Below, one piece after another: positions 24,101-39,100 of a DNA stretch of 64,000 bases. Positions within the stretch are counted from its first letter, which is position 1, and each line of letters opens with the position of its first letter. The DNA is from Baylisascaris procyonis (Eukaryota > Nematoda > Chromadorea > Rhabditida > Ascarididae). The translations under genes were made by a program, and so were the position numbers. The stretch spans positions 1,364,001 to 1,428,000 of the forward strand of contig JAZARR010000093.1 in NCBI GenBank assembly GCA_037389465.1, given 5' to 3'. The notes below the pieces were generated by a model, which had not been told where the DNA came from, made no database searches, and saw only the letters and a list, made by a program, of their open reading frames with translations.

Positions 24101-27100
24101 TTGTAAACGATTTTCGTCTCCCGTTCGCAGAGGCGATCGAAAAGCGGAGTCCTCTAACCAATTGAATAACGTCGCTAGAGGTTCATGATGTCGGGCGCTC
24201 TGTCGAAATCGTTTGATCAGACATCCGGTGCTCTGGTTGCTTACAAACCGAGGCAAGCCTTCCATATATATTAATTTGTTTTTTGCAATTTTTGATCACT
24301 CTTCTTCCACACATCTGCGCCTATATTCTGGTACGATGAAAGGTTATCCTGAAAGTATGTGTGTATGCTCGTAGGCACGAATAATACGATTGGAAGAGAC
24401 ACTGATGGAATGCATTACGAGTGCCTTTGCATCACAACTACGATTCACAATCGCGCTGTAGCCTAGAGATTGGCTGAAAACTACAATGAGGTGAGTAAGA
24501 ATTGCGACGATGAGACATGAAACGATATATGAACGATTCCTCATTTAACTCGCCCCTCATGTCGAAATCTTCATATTCACAAGCTAAAAATACCTTTGTA
24601 ATATCTGTCTCAGCAGATTGTTGAAGCATCGCTTCGCATTAAAAAATCCGTTTAGCCAGTGTAAAAATTTGCTCTCAAAAAGGCACTGAGAGAGAACTCT
24701 AAAAGACAATGCAATTTGTCTCCATTTTACTGGAGATATGTGCTCATTAGATATAGATATTCTCTTTTATTCGCGAATTTGCTTACGTTTGATAAAGGAT
24801 AAGAGTCGGAGCGTGGAAGTAGAGAGAGGAAAATATGCATGCTTATGAATATGATTGTACATAAAGTAATCCATATTTGTTTCAGTTTATTGTCGTTGCT
24901 ACTCCCATCAGGTAGTGCGCCATTGCCGGCTGTAAGATTGGCACCGAACACCAATTTAAATGTTCCACCTCTGAGAGCGTGGTTTGACAGCGGCACTTCT
25001 TCTTATCCCAGCGGCTATTTCGGCACTTCCTTTCAGCAAAAGGATTGCTTTCACAGGTATTTTCCCATCAGTTGTTCAATTTTTCGAGGCCGTTTGCCAT
25101 TACTGTATCTATATTTTTCTTGGAGAGGTGGGGGCAGGGGGGGGGGGGGAAGAAGAAAGAGCTTTATAAACGTCATACTCTCATTCATCTGATCTCTGCT
25201 TCCACTTTTAGGCTTCAGAAAATAATCTTGCTTTCTTCTATGGTGAAAAACAAGTAGAACTACAAATCTTCTTTGTCTTTTTGGCGATAAAAATCAAAGG
25301 TACTGTGTTGATGGAAGAGAAAGTATTTGTCATGTATGGGTATCTGCTGTCCTGCTTTCCCACCCTTCCCCAGTTTCGGACATTTTTTTTTTGCTCATCG
25401 CGGTTTGTTCTTCACATAGGTTTACGAAGATTGTCTCACTCCCTTCCCCTCCTTCACAACTATGAATAAAAAGTGATTAGGGATGTTTTTATTGCACCTC
25501 CATTTAGGTTTTAGTAGAAGTAAAGTGTAGCCCTCATGTCACTCAAAGAAAGAATATCGCATAGGGGAAACTCAATGAGCCTATTCTCATTCGAAAGTTC
25601 ACAAAATTAACTTCTTTATTAATTTACTATTTGATTGTAAATGTAAATAGAACCACTTTCTGTTTGACTATTTTCCCATTACTGTTCCTCTTATCCGCTT
25701 ATCGTTTGGCTGTGATTAGCTTTCAAGTCTCACTCGATATAATCAAAGCATCAATTATTATTATTTATAGTCTTCGTCTTGCAAGCAAATATGAAGATTG
25801 CATTGGTGCTGTGGATGTAATCGCACATTCGGACACAATCAAGAAGCTGCTCCTATCACCGTTCAATGCCACACAACCACTAAATATGGTGGTGCATCGC
25901 ATTGGCAAAACACTTCTCATCGATAATTGTGAATATCTCAGAACGGTTCGTTTTGTTTTGCACATACCCCGCAATATTGCCTGATAAGGGGAATGAATGA
26001 AGGGATCGGTCAGGACGGATGGTGGAGACATTGTTGCTTGATGCAATCAGGTCGCATCTATCGCAAACACTTTGCATTCATTCTTCGAACCTGATCGGTG
26101 CACTTGCTCTAGTTTTACCACTAATCTAATGTATAGATCTTGTCTGCTTATGTTTATTTATTTATGCGTTTTCTTGCTTTTGAAGGCGTTCATAAACTGA
26201 TAATTTAATTCATATTACTAGGCAGGTTTAAGGTGTATAATTAACTTTCACTTAGAAGCTGTACTGTGCACATCACCATATAAAGAATCAGAGTTGTGGT
26301 TCTTTAATTTTGACTGAATTTTGTAACTCGTTGTTTTCAAACGCTTCTAGAAAGTTTACGTTTGCGGAATCTGTAATCTTTTTGTTCGTATGTCTCTACT
26401 TCTCACTATCCTATGCTGACATCTGTAGTTACTGAAGTTGAGTCTCAGAATTTGAGAAGGGAAGAGGAAGAAGGAGTACAATTTGTAGCAGAAGATGAAC
26501 CCGTATACAGTCATTCAAGTTGATCTATCAATCTGTATGTTGAAATATTTGCATGCATTCCTCGACTGGTTTGATCAGATTTGATACCGGTCAGGTTGCA
26601 AAAAGGAATATTTATCAGCTTATTTATTTTTACGGAACGTTACTACGCTGAGTGCTATGAAGCTGCTCACTCGAGATAGGGCCGCTTGGGGAGGGGGAAA
26701 TATTGGAAGAAACGGCAAAATCAAAATCAGTTTTCACATACAAGATGCGTTTGTTTGAGTTTCTGAGGAGCGGCACTTACTATTACCTGTACTGCTGAGC
26801 ATTGTATAGTATGGGTACAGTTGAGTATTGCTTATTGTATCAGTGTCGTGATAGCTATTTAACAGTTTGGGTACAGTTGTGAACAAAAGCTACACCTCGA
26901 GCTGAGCTGTTCAAAAGTGTGAAAAGTTTTTTGATCTGCTTGAATGCTGTGCGCTTAGTTCGGGTTCATTCCTCCTCTTGGACCAGCATTTTGAAGCACT
27001 TGTTGAATTATTTTCCTCGGCAATCGTCCCCTCTTTCCAGTTGGCAGGGATGCTAGTCGAGAGTTCACAGCTGTTTATAAAAAAAAGAAAGGGAACATTT

Positions 27101-30100
27101 TTTGTGTCCACTTGTCTCTTCACTGTCTGCAAATGGAACTAAAACAAAGTCCGGATGTGATCACGTGTCACTTGAAGAAATGAAGCTGTGATGTCGAGAT
27201 TTAAGCAATAAAAAGTTTTTGATTTTCAGACATATCCAAGCAGTTATAAGTCTTCACCGGTTGCCGATTTCTTGAAGTTGAAATGCTCACAACGCACTGG
27301 ATTAACAGAGATGACAAGTAATCGTCAACTTGCTACCAATGATATCATCACTCGTATGGGTGAGAGAATGATCACCGAGAACCTTTATTCACGCAGGTTT
27401 CTTCTTTACCTCATCTTCAAAGGCACAACCCGCAGCGGTCTTAATAACGGTGAAAGACTCTTAGGGCACCGGTTCGAGGAATTTAGAGGTTGTTTGACGA
27501 TCGAGTTTCCTGAAATTGCACATTTGATAGGGTGGTTGGTTGTTCTTGACATTGTTTGCTATAAATTCTGCCTAGTCGTCTGTTAATGTGAATTCATCAG
27601 CATAGTTAAGGATGGAGGGAGGGGTGAATTTGCTGACAACAGTTACTTCGAATATTCACGTTTAAATGAATTTTTGTTTCAGTTTGGCCATAATGGACCA
27701 CCCAGCCGAATGGAGTTCGATGGGTTCACTAGGTGACTCCCAAACATCGAAAACGAATATCAACAGTGAGGTTTTTATGTGGTTGTTCTGTCGATAAGAC
27801 ACTTCTCTTATCTTATCGTTTGGTTATCACTTCGAAATGGCCACAAATCGTTTTTTAGTGTTTGTTTTTAAGTGGAATTGTTCCACTGCGTTCCGTGCAT
27901 TATAAGACTACATTGGTGCAGCAGTGTTATTGCCCGATTTGCGATTTATTTACGAATCGATTGATGTGTGTGGGCGGAATTGTATCGACCATCCCAATTT
28001 TGGGGCTACACCGCATTGTCTGAAACAAAACAAAGAGAAGGGGACGTAGATTTCATAAAAAATTTCCTATGCACTCATGATGGTTTTTTTTTCTTTGAAA
28101 TTTTTATGACGATCATTTTACTGAATGAGAAAAAAAAATGGCTTTAAGAGGAGCACCTTTTTGAAGTTTCATCGCTATTAAAGCAGTTGAAAACATAAAA
28201 CATCTAATCAATTTTACCAAAAGTAAAGATGTGTCTACTTTTCAAGTGAAAATTATACGTCCATCTTGGCCTGCAGTTTATTGCTATTCTTTCAGAAACT
28301 CCTGAAAAGGCGAGCAAATCTATGACCGGTGAAGAATCGGGATTCGCCGACCCTCTCGAGGATTATGGCATCACCGGATTTCAGGATGCCGATAAGGTTT
28401 CGTTTTGTTTCGCTTTCGGAATATTCGTGTAGAAATATTTGCGATGAGTGGAAAAAAAGTTAATAGATTAGTTTGGAACTTATATGCAACAGAGAAACTG
28501 TGGAGTGAAATACTAGCTAAGTATTATTTATTTTATGACTGCGGTTTATTTCTTTACTGAAGTGAATATTAAAGAAATTAAATAAAGAGCAATATCGTTT
28601 TCCTTTGTGAGTAAAATTTTGTTATTATTAGTGCCACTAAAAGGTTCTAAAACAGGAAGCCGAAAAAGGACATTTTGTATTCCTGCCATTCATTTTGATT
28701 TACCGTCATTTCAGTGCCAGTTGATGGTTTGTTTCATTTTGCTCTTTTCATTTGCAGGTAGATATCGAAATTGAAGGACGTATATGGAAATTCGTCAATC
28801 TTAAAATGCTCGTTGATGTAAATATACCGATTTTCGGCTGTAATACGAATCCCTGCGTGACAATCTATGCCAAGTAAATCTTGCCCATTTGCACCTTTTC
28901 AGACTTTTTTACTTATAAATGAGAGTAAGTGCTAAGGACGTAGATGGGAAGGAGGAGGCCGAGAGGACAGCTGCTCCTCTTGAAATTTCAAGGTGATGTT
29001 TCGAGTTTTCGGGGCTTTGAAACAAATTCCTCGGCGGTTGGTGCACATCTTTTAGAATTGCTTTTGATCATATTGTTGGTGGGTTCCATAAATCGTGGTA
29101 TTTATTGGGAATTTTGCTTTAATTTAACTGAGTGTTTAAAATAATAGTGAACGGAGAAGGATGGGTGGTTGTCGATGCGCAATTTCAGTAGCAAAATTGC
29201 TCAGTGAGCAAAATGTTTACATTTACTAAGTTATTGATCTAGTCTGTATTGCCATGCAATCTCTCATTTCATTCCTTTTAATTGATCGGAAATGTAGCAA
29301 ACATTTTCATTTGAATGAATTGAGAGAGAAAAATTTTAGCACTTAGTGTTCTAAGCTGCTTCCTTTGCTTATTAGTTGAAGCTCTAAACGAAAGAGTTTT
29401 TTGTGGATTAGAATCTTAGCTCGAGCTGTTTTCGCGATGTCATTATTTATAACAGAAGTGTTCTAGAGATATGCGTCAGCGTCCCATATCGTGTCTTACG
29501 GGTATTGATCTCTACCTCGACCAATGTATGTGCAATGTTCCGGAGGCATTGTTATGTTGGCATATGTCCGGATACGTTAAAGTAAGTTTGCCAAATGCAA
29601 CTTGCAAATCATATCTCAAGTTCATGCAAATTTTCATCAATTCTTATTCCTTGTTTAGGAAAGAGTGATGCGTATGGGGACCGAATTTGATGTAATTTGA
29701 ATATAGTCGGTAGTAAATGAGATGAGAACGAATTTCGAATAAACCAAATCAATTTGTTATGTTTTTGATGGAATAATCAGATTTCTTTCTCTATATAGAA
29801 CGATCTCATTTGTTCAATCACCCTCTTTTTTTCATGGTATAGTGTACATATTGCCGAAGTTCGTTGTTGATAAATGAATTTAAAGAAAGATCCTTTTGTC
29901 GAATATCTCTTCTATTTTTTCTTGTTGATCATGGAACAACGAAATAACGCAAATCAGTGATTGGAGGTGAAAAGGTAAGAAGAGGGTGAATAAAATGCCA
30001 TCTGATTGCTTTACTTAATCCATTGAATAAGAAGGTTGCTGAGATTAATTACTCTCGTTTTCTCTCTTTGCTGGAATATTGCGCTTTCGTCCTCAAAAAT

Positions 30101-33100
30101 GTTTTGGTGATGACGATTATTTGCGTTCATTATACTGAACTTTTGTGAAGGCATTCTTTTTTTACTGTGGCTTTCATGAAGAAACAACTTCTAGATATTG
30201 TTTTAGTGCTGCGGGGTTGTGAATTCTTCTTTCAACCCTCCATCCCTCTTCCCTCGTTCCAACTTTTCCACTAAGGCTTACTTTTTTGAGCAGAGTGATT
30301 AAAGACACAGATATTGCATTAATCCATCCTTTTGATAAGTTGAAGACTTAGGTATATATGCATGGGTGTAGTCCTTCTCTTGCTGTCCTTTTCCTCCCTC
30401 CTGTTCCGTCCTGCCTTCCCATTTTTTGCCCTCTCTCCACCTGTGAAAGAAATCAGCAAAACTCAGAATCGGTGAATCTTCATTGTTTTGACTGATTCGT
30501 TTAGTCTCATTCGACGCCTATTTGTCCACTCTCGTTTTTGACAATGTTCTGGTTCAATTTGACACATTAACAGTTACCAAATTACTGCAGGAATACGAAG
30601 TTATTCGAACGGAAGATATTCCAAAATTGGAAGGCTCTAAATTCGATCCTGATGTACTGCGTAATATTGCTGGTAATCTCGTTGAATTTCTGCAAGAACA
30701 CGCCACAAAGGAGGGTCATACTTACTGGCTTTCAAGAGGTAGGACTTTTATCTCTTTTAATTATGTGTCGACCATCTATGAAATGGCTGCCTTAGAGCTT
30801 GAGTTCAGTATTGAATTATCAGCTCTTGTCTTTCATCAAAGACAATTTGATTCTCGGGCAGTTACAGTATAAGGTGGAATTAAGAACCACACTTCGCCCA
30901 ACCTTTTGAGTATTATTTGAAGTGGGCTTTGTTCGAGGTCATACGGTATCGCATGAATATTTGTTTTGCAGATGTTGGAGAAGAGGGTGGAGGGATGCTT
31001 CGATTGTGGGATCTGACACCTCTCTGCGCGGATCTCTTAGAGGATGAAATTTCGAATCCTTACACACTTTCCGTGGCCGTTCTCATTTACAAGGTTCACT
31101 TGAATTTCATTCTTCATGGAGTCTGTTGATCCGTTGCTTACTTTGAGCTCCCTTCATTGAGTCGTATCTTTAAAGTTGACCGTTTGCGTGTCGCTGGAGG
31201 CGTAAATGTAGCGAGAAGCAGCCATTCCATGAGTTGATTCTAGAATCACCCGCTGAGTATAGGTAAGAAAGTAGTTGTGAGTGACCATCAATGAACTGAC
31301 CGAGTGAAAGTAAACATGTCAAATCAACGGGAAAAGGCTTGAGGCAATTAATAAAACGTGGTTGCATCACTTCGTTTATTAAAGCGTCACATAATGAGTC
31401 TGTTGAGTGCAAATGAGCATGAATAAAGTGAGGCGAGTATATAACATCCTAACGTTGATTCTATTTGTTATATAAGCACAATTATTTATTAGTGTTATTG
31501 CGAGGCAATAACTCTACGCAAAGTTATCTATTGATCTATTGTATAGTTCAAAAATGAATGCTAGCTATGTAATTTGAGCGCAAATCGTTTTTTGATGCAA
31601 TCCTTTTTGTTGTATATAGGGCGATTTCGAGCGTTTAGAACTGAACATGGTTCCTTTGACGATACTCATGCAAAACTGGTTGTTTTTTATTGAATTTTGC
31701 CTAACATATCAATGAGGTTGAAAATTTTTTGGTGAACTTCCACAACTTTACAACTTTCTCATGTTCTCGGACTTTCTTTCCACCTTCTCCGCCTTTCTTG
31801 TATCCTTTCCCTTCTCCTCTCTCCTTCCGTTTCCTCTCACCCAGCCCTCTCTTCCTGTTTCTTGGACCTCTTCGAAGCCACATTATTCTAAATATTCTCT
31901 TTGCGATAATTCCTTTAAAAATGTTTAGGTTGCACGCAATTTAATGCGTCGATCAGCGAAGACTCGTCCAAAACGTATTGCAAATGCCGTATATCGTTTG
32001 TTGCACGTTTGCTTGGCTATTGTCGACCGAAATAAATATCCTCAGGTGAGATCTTTTATAGTGGATCTGCTTTTTGAGCCTCTTCATAAGTCATTCGATG
32101 CCACGCTTTTCATTCGGAGAGTCACTGAGCTTTCCTTCCCTTCAAGTTTCTTTTATAGTACACGTGTATTGCAAGCTTAGTTAAATGTGGTGTTGAATTC
32201 TCAGAACGGGTTTATTACAATGTATATAAAATATGTCGCCTCGGAGGGAGGAAAGGGCCGCCACCCAAAACGAATCTCGTTAAGGTATGAGCAGTGCACA
32301 CAGAAAACATGTTGAACTTGTGGTAAATGTGCTCGAGGGGAAAATGAGTTACAGAAAGGGTTTCACAGTGTATTATGTTTCAAATACATATTGTTTTATT
32401 TTAAATCGTAAGAGTCAAACGAGTGCACATATATTTTTTAGATTGTGGCATGTGCACGATACCTGCTTGCCAACTTATATCTTTCTTATGGTCACGATGC
32501 GTTAAAGCGAAGTGATGAGGAAGAGGCTGAAATCGAGAAGAACGAACCCACCTGGGCTTATGATGATAAATGGCAAAGAGAGTATGGCGAAACCTACGAA
32601 CATTATGCGGCTATCTCGGTTATTTTTTGAAGATGAATAAGTTTAACATGCATTCAGAATCTTCACCGGATGCAATTCAACTATAGATTAACATGCATTC
32701 AGAATCTTCACCGGATGCAATTCAACTATAGATTAACATGCATTCAGAATCTTCACCGGATGCAATTCAACTATAGATTAACATGCATTCAGAATCTTCA
32801 CCGGATGCAATTCAACTATAGATTAACATGCATTCAGAATCTTCACCGGATGCAATTCAACTATAGATTAACATGCATTCAGAATCTTCACCGGATGCAA
32901 TTCAACTATAGATTAACATGCATTCAGAATCTTCACCGGATGCAATTCAACTATAGATTAACATGCATTCAGAATCTTCACCGGATGCAATTCAACTATA
33001 GATTAACATGCATTCAGAATCTTCACCGGATGCAATTCAACTATAGATTAACATGCATTCAGAATCTTCACCGGATGCAATTCAACTATAGAAGCACTAT

Positions 33101-36100
33101 GCTACGAAATATATGAGCACTATACTACTAGAAGAGCAGAACGTATAAGCATTACTATGCTATCATATTGCGAATTGAGAGGAAGGATAAGGGAGGGGGA
33201 GAAGCGAATATATGTATTATTATTCGCGATAAACAACGTCATTTGAGAATTTAATGTTATTTTTCAGTATAGAATGTAATGTTTCTCAGTTTTGCAAACG
33301 AGCTGATCAATAATCATATCAATATCGACCTTGTTTATCACATTTGTATTTACAGAGGAAAATATAGGAAAAATTAAACACTGATAAATTTAGAGATTCT
33401 CTCATGAAGCGAAATGATTATAGCAAAACGGATTGAAAGTTCTGTAATTTTTAAGAATCAGTCGTGGCGAATAACGTCAATAAGTGCTTATTGTTTGATG
33501 TCGATGTGCTGGAAACTTGATTTGCATCATTAATAGATATTTGGGTGAAACCTTATTTTCCTGTTTAGAGAAGGATTTCAAATTTGCAGATTGAATCGTT
33601 GAAAAAGAGGAGCTTCCAAGAGAGTAACGGTACAAAACCACCTCCCAAATTACGACCATTACCAAATTGTTCCTCTATCGTCGACTGTTACAAGCAGGCA
33701 TTGGAGCATTGCTATGAGGTAACTGTTTCCTATTAAAATGATCGTTTCGGTTGAAGAATCCACTGGAGAGGTATTCACGATGCCGAATTTACAGCGACTA
33801 TGTGCCGATCGGATTCATTGTCAGGAAATTATAGTCCATCACCCCTCTCAGAATACAGTCGATCTTCATACAGTTGATAGCCACTCATGGGGAGAAGGAG
33901 GGCGGTGAAAGGATTAGGTGGTTTTCTTTTTTTCATTCGCTTTATTTGTTTGTTGATTGTCAACGTTACTACTAACTTCTTTAAAATAACAGTTGGAAAG
34001 TACACTGGTCAGGCCAGATTTAATTCTTTTATCCCCTTGTGTAATAGAGTACCCATGCAGTGTTTATGAAAGGTGGAATAATTTAGCATTTCTCCAGGTT
34101 TGAAAATCGATAAAATTAGTGTGCTTAGGGCGTTGAAAGGCTAGCAGGATGTGCACTGTTTGCGGGGAGTGTTGCTTTTGTGCTGTTTTCTTCATATCAC
34201 GTTGGTAGAGAAAAGTTATCTCTTTTAAGAGTTGAGGTCGAGGGGGCATCGGGATGTGTCCTGCCGCTTATCTGTTTCAGTGTTCTATCCAAAATTTTAT
34301 GGTTGAGACACTATTTACTTCACAAAAATCAACAGTGTGGGACCGCTTGGCAAACTACGGGATGTTTCAAGTTATGTACATCGAGCTGTTTCCGGAGCAC
34401 ATGAATGCCCAAGAAGGGTGGCACTTTTAATTGTTTTCATTCAAGTTGACGACAAGTGCATGAGGTAACTGTGAGTGTTTATATGTTGACTGCTAATCTG
34501 TATGCATGTTGGAGTGATAAAAGGATCGATTGATGTCCAAAAGTGCTCAGATACTACGAGTTGCTGATGATCAGATAGGAGTTTGCTGAGTGAACGGGTT
34601 TGCCTGCCAATATATCATGATGCATACGATGTGGAAGTGTTTTAACCTCTCATTGCAGGGTTTGTTATGTATGGATATGTTCGATGAGTTAGAGCAGAGC
34701 CGAGAGCACAAGAATCGTATGTCGTTCACCGGTGATCGCGTGAAGCTCGCTGATACTTGTGGTCAGTCGATCAGGCAGTTTGTTGTTCTGTTCATTTAAT
34801 GGTTCTGTTCTCATTTCCTTTTTTTGCCCTTTCAACGCTCTCTTTCCATTGCTTAATATCGTTTCTCACTTACTGCCTTCTCCAATCTGCCAGCGTTCAT
34901 GCTTCCCCTCGTCTCTATTTTTTAAGTCTTTTTCTCAAGTTTTCTATTGTATGTAATTGGATTGAAAATTGCTGTACATAGCTGAATAATAGCTTTGTGA
35001 TATCCATAACTGCTTTTGTACGCGGAATTAATTAGGAAGTTTGTTTTGATTTGTTTTGCTACTTTTACGACTTCCTTCGAGGTTCGTTTTTTTTGACTAT
35101 CAGTTAATGAGAAAAAGAAAGGGGAAGGGAGAACTTTTTAAGCCTGAGAAAGAGGTAAATTCTCTTGCTATTGAAAGATAGTCCTCAAAAAAGATGAGTG
35201 AAGAAGGAGTTTAGTTATCATTTACCTTATTTTGAGAGAGTTAGAATAATCATTCACATCAAATGAAAGAATGCGATTGTAGAGGAAATTGGTGAGATGC
35301 TAAGAAGGGATGTACGTTCAATACTTCTGATCCGAGCTGCTACTGCATACAATTTACTCGCAGACAATGCTTTCGTTCTCGAACGTTATGGACGTTCTGT
35401 ACGATTTGCTCGTGTCGGATTCTACTGCTGCTGTGAGTTTTACTTTGACCACTAGAGTAGCTATGCTTTGAAGCGAGAGAGAGGATAAGGGGAACGATAG
35501 TATTATTAAAAGTAGTTTGCACTCTTAGTGATATTTGAGGGACAGTTACCCATCTCACTCCAAATCTTTCTTTATTGCTGCAATCATTTGTTGTGGAGGG
35601 ATGGTCATCAGCAAAAAGCTTTTCATTGTAATGTGTATTCACTACCGCTTCGTTCTTTGATGATTAGTAAGCTTCAAGAAACGTCAGAGAATCGACTAGT
35701 GAAGGTTTTTACTGTTGCTAGCAGGGGTTGAGCTTGAGCATGCTTTTACACAGATTGTTTTTGTGCTTTTGTTTGTTTTCGTTTTTCAGATTGCAGGTAA
35801 TCGTAACGTTGCGGGACTTCGACTCTGTTGGGAAAAGGGGGAGAAGGTTCTGGGGAGGGAGAGGTAGAAATAAAGGAATTGGAGCTTATTCACAACGGTG
35901 CGATTACCAATTTTTACTATTAAGCGTGAAGGTTGAATGGTGCGATTGCAGTAGCAGTAAAGATTATGAATAAGGATTGCAAGCGGAATAAAGATGACTC
36001 GAAAGGAAAGAATGCTGCCCGAAATTATGCGACAGCTTGTTCGCTTATACCAGTGATGTATTCACAGTGCGGCGGTGCACTTGCCTACTTGGCTATGTCA

Positions 36101-39100
36101 ACTACGCAAGTTAGAGAACAGGCGGAAGTAAGTTTCGCTTCAATTTGCTCTGCTGTTTGAACTTAAATAATTTGTATCTTTTTTTTGTTTATTGTAATTG
36201 CATTCTTGTTTTTAAGAATAATTCAGAATCGAAGCCATGTACGAGTCATTGGCAGTTTTTGCTTTTATTTTGGAATGCAAGGCTTTTTTTTTGCAGGAAG
36301 ATGCGGTGAAATGCTATCGAGATGCCGAGATAGAAAAGATGGCAAGAGCTCGCTTACCTAAAGGCGTTGGTAAGGGATATTTGTTCTTTTTCTTATTACT
36401 AACGCAAATATAAATCTTATCATGGACATACACAGTAATCGGTTTGTATGGCCCCTTCGCACCATATGTGCTAGTGCCATTTATGAACAAATTATTTCTT
36501 TTTTTGCACAGACGGAAACAAAAATGGTGAAAAGGTCAATCTTTACTTTCGTAAGACGTTATCATATGTGAAAGAAAATTTGAGTTCCATCGTAGTGGCT
36601 TTTTGCATTTCAAAATTTTTATTTAATCCACCACTTTATCAATGTCTGAGGCGATTTGCTACATCGATTTTGTTATATTGAATGGTATTGTGACAGCCTG
36701 CTGTCAACTCATTGAATATAACGCTTACAACCTATACATTTCTTCAAGCTTATTTATTTTTCTTGTGTATCGTGTGTATAATTTTTGCTTATTGCTGATT
36801 ACAGTTTTTTTGGTTTCAGCGTATATAATTTGCTTTTTGACACTTTCGCTAATCATGCTACTTTTGCTTAATTATGGCTGATGATGGAATGAAAGGAATG
36901 AATACGAGAAATATTGCTGCAATAAATCAGAATTATTAGTTCGAAATTCGTTGGTAGCAAAGTGAATGAATACAAGAGGAGTATTCTGGGAATTTAAAGT
37001 AGGAAGTACCATGATTATTTCAGAAGAAAATGCTCTATAGAACAGCAATTCTTGTGAAAATATGGAATGTGAGCGTGTAAAAAAATTGCGTATCGTTTTG
37101 AAACAGAAAACTTCTCTGAAGAAAAGATTCCTAATAAATGGAAGTTGGTAGTTCATAAAAATGGAAGATATTGTTTTTAAACATTTTTCATGGGAAGTTC
37201 TTCTCTGAAGAGTCGAGGTAGTTGCGGAGCTAGGTTTTCTATTCAGGCAAATACGTTAGCTATCTTGAGAACAGAAGGAGATGTAAGCCATGGAGGCAGC
37301 AGAATTTTGATTGAAACATCCGTGAAGCGCAGTGCTATTTACAGATAAGGATTATGGATGGATGTTTCCGTCGAAATACACACAATCAGTGAATAAATTA
37401 CTGCATATTAGCGAACGCTTGTATGAGACTGCGATCGGGAAAGCCAAAAAAAACGGTTGGCATCCTATTTTGAAGCTCGTTATTTAGTTCTACACTCATC
37501 GGATTGCTTATTTAAGTTTTTTAAGTTAATTGACTGTGTGTTAACACTCTTAAATGGAAGGCGTGTAGGATAAGCTTATATTGCTTTAATCATACAATTG
37601 GTGTCTGTGGTACAGCGAGCTGCAGTTTATCTCAGATTTTAGTGATAATCACGTATGGTGGCAATTCCTACAAGTGAAAGGTCAAACCCGGAAGGCATTC
37701 TGCTTTTCGGGAGGACTTTTTACTCGCAATTTACTTTTGTCTCCAGTAATATGAGAATATCAAGTGGTGTTTCTTTTTTTTTTAATCTTTCGATGTTATA
37801 GATTCTGAACTCGTGATTGCTCGTTTTGCTTCTCAAGAAGTGCAGACAATGTTTCTCCAAGTTTCGCTCTATCTTTCAATAACATTTCTTCTGCATATCT
37901 ACGAATTCCTTAGGCTTTGCCTAACAAATGTTGAATCCATAAGCCATGAGTTCATATTTTGGTGGGTGCTGCAGTTTGAATTTATTTTTGCGGGTGGGGG
38001 GGGGAAGGGGGAGAGAGCATTTCAAGAAATAATAATTTGCTTGCAGAATAGAATTAGCGCCAACTCAATATTCCAATAAATTTTCAGCACCACTCTCGCT
38101 GTTCCCACCAACTGCCTCGGCAATCCTGCAATTACCGGAGCTGGCAAAACGTTGTGGAGGTGTAAGTAATCTGTTAGGTATGCGTGCAATCGCTCAACTG
38201 CAGTCCTTCCTCGCCAAGGTTGCACCGTCTAATGCAGATACTGAGATCGCGAAAGGTATGTCTTATATCACGCTCTGTTGGACTTCAATATTTAGACTGT
38301 TTTCTCAGTGGTATAGATTTGAGAGCAGATATTCATTTTTCTGTAGAAAGCGTGCCATAAGAGCTGCAGAATTGATTTTCTTTGCTGAGATTTTTTAGGC
38401 ATATTATCCAAAAGTTTTTGTACGTTTTTTATGGACTTTTCTTTGAAAATTATGATATTGTGATACCTGAATATACCTGCAACAATGTTTTATCCATGCC
38501 CAAATTGAGGGATAGATTTTAAGTGAGCTGTCCGAGATGACTGACTAATTGTTCTGTAAGAGAGGAAGGGAACGACAATTTGGCATTCTGTAATCTGATC
38601 GGCAACTCTTCTCTTGTATATTGTTAAGAAATAAAAAGGTAATGATAATTCAGCGGCGCTTGCTCAGTTCTTAGCAGTGGAACATGGTGTGCAATCGGCA
38701 GTGACAATGACAACTGAAGCTATCTGCAGGAAGACATTTGCGATCGCCAAAAATTACTTCACTCAGGTTACTTTGCATCCTCGCAAAGCTTTTTTCGCAT
38801 TTGTGGCTCGAAATTTTATTGCGTTGATTTAATTTTGTTCTATGTGTCGAAATTTAATGTGGAACTCATTTTAATGTATCAGTGGTTGGCCGACATCTCA
38901 GTAAAATAATATCGCTTCGAATGGTACAAATAAAAGACCTTTAGTGTTGAGCTGTTCTCTTCGCCTTCCTTCCTCGAAAAAATTCCGACTCAATTTCTGT
39001 AAATATTTGTTGATAACCACCCTATTCGATCCGTTGCATTGAAAAGCGACTAAACTGCATTTAGTTTTTTTCTGAATATTTCGATATTGTACAGTTGCAG

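Noticed and set aside
32643..33091. CRISPR-like array
   Set aside because: Units are contiguous with no variable spacers, and the genome is eukaryotic.
32670..33116. A 148-codon open frame with a 15-residue repeat
   Set aside because: It is the 45-bp minisatellite read in an open frame. The unit length is a multiple of three, which alone keeps it open, and it lies in an EDRF1 intron after a stop.
37801..37890. Possible EDRF1 exon reading DSELVIARFASQE
   Set aside because: It fits the phase of the preceding exon, but its possible donors do not give the phase needed by the 38088 exon, whereas 36369 joins directly to 38088 in phase.
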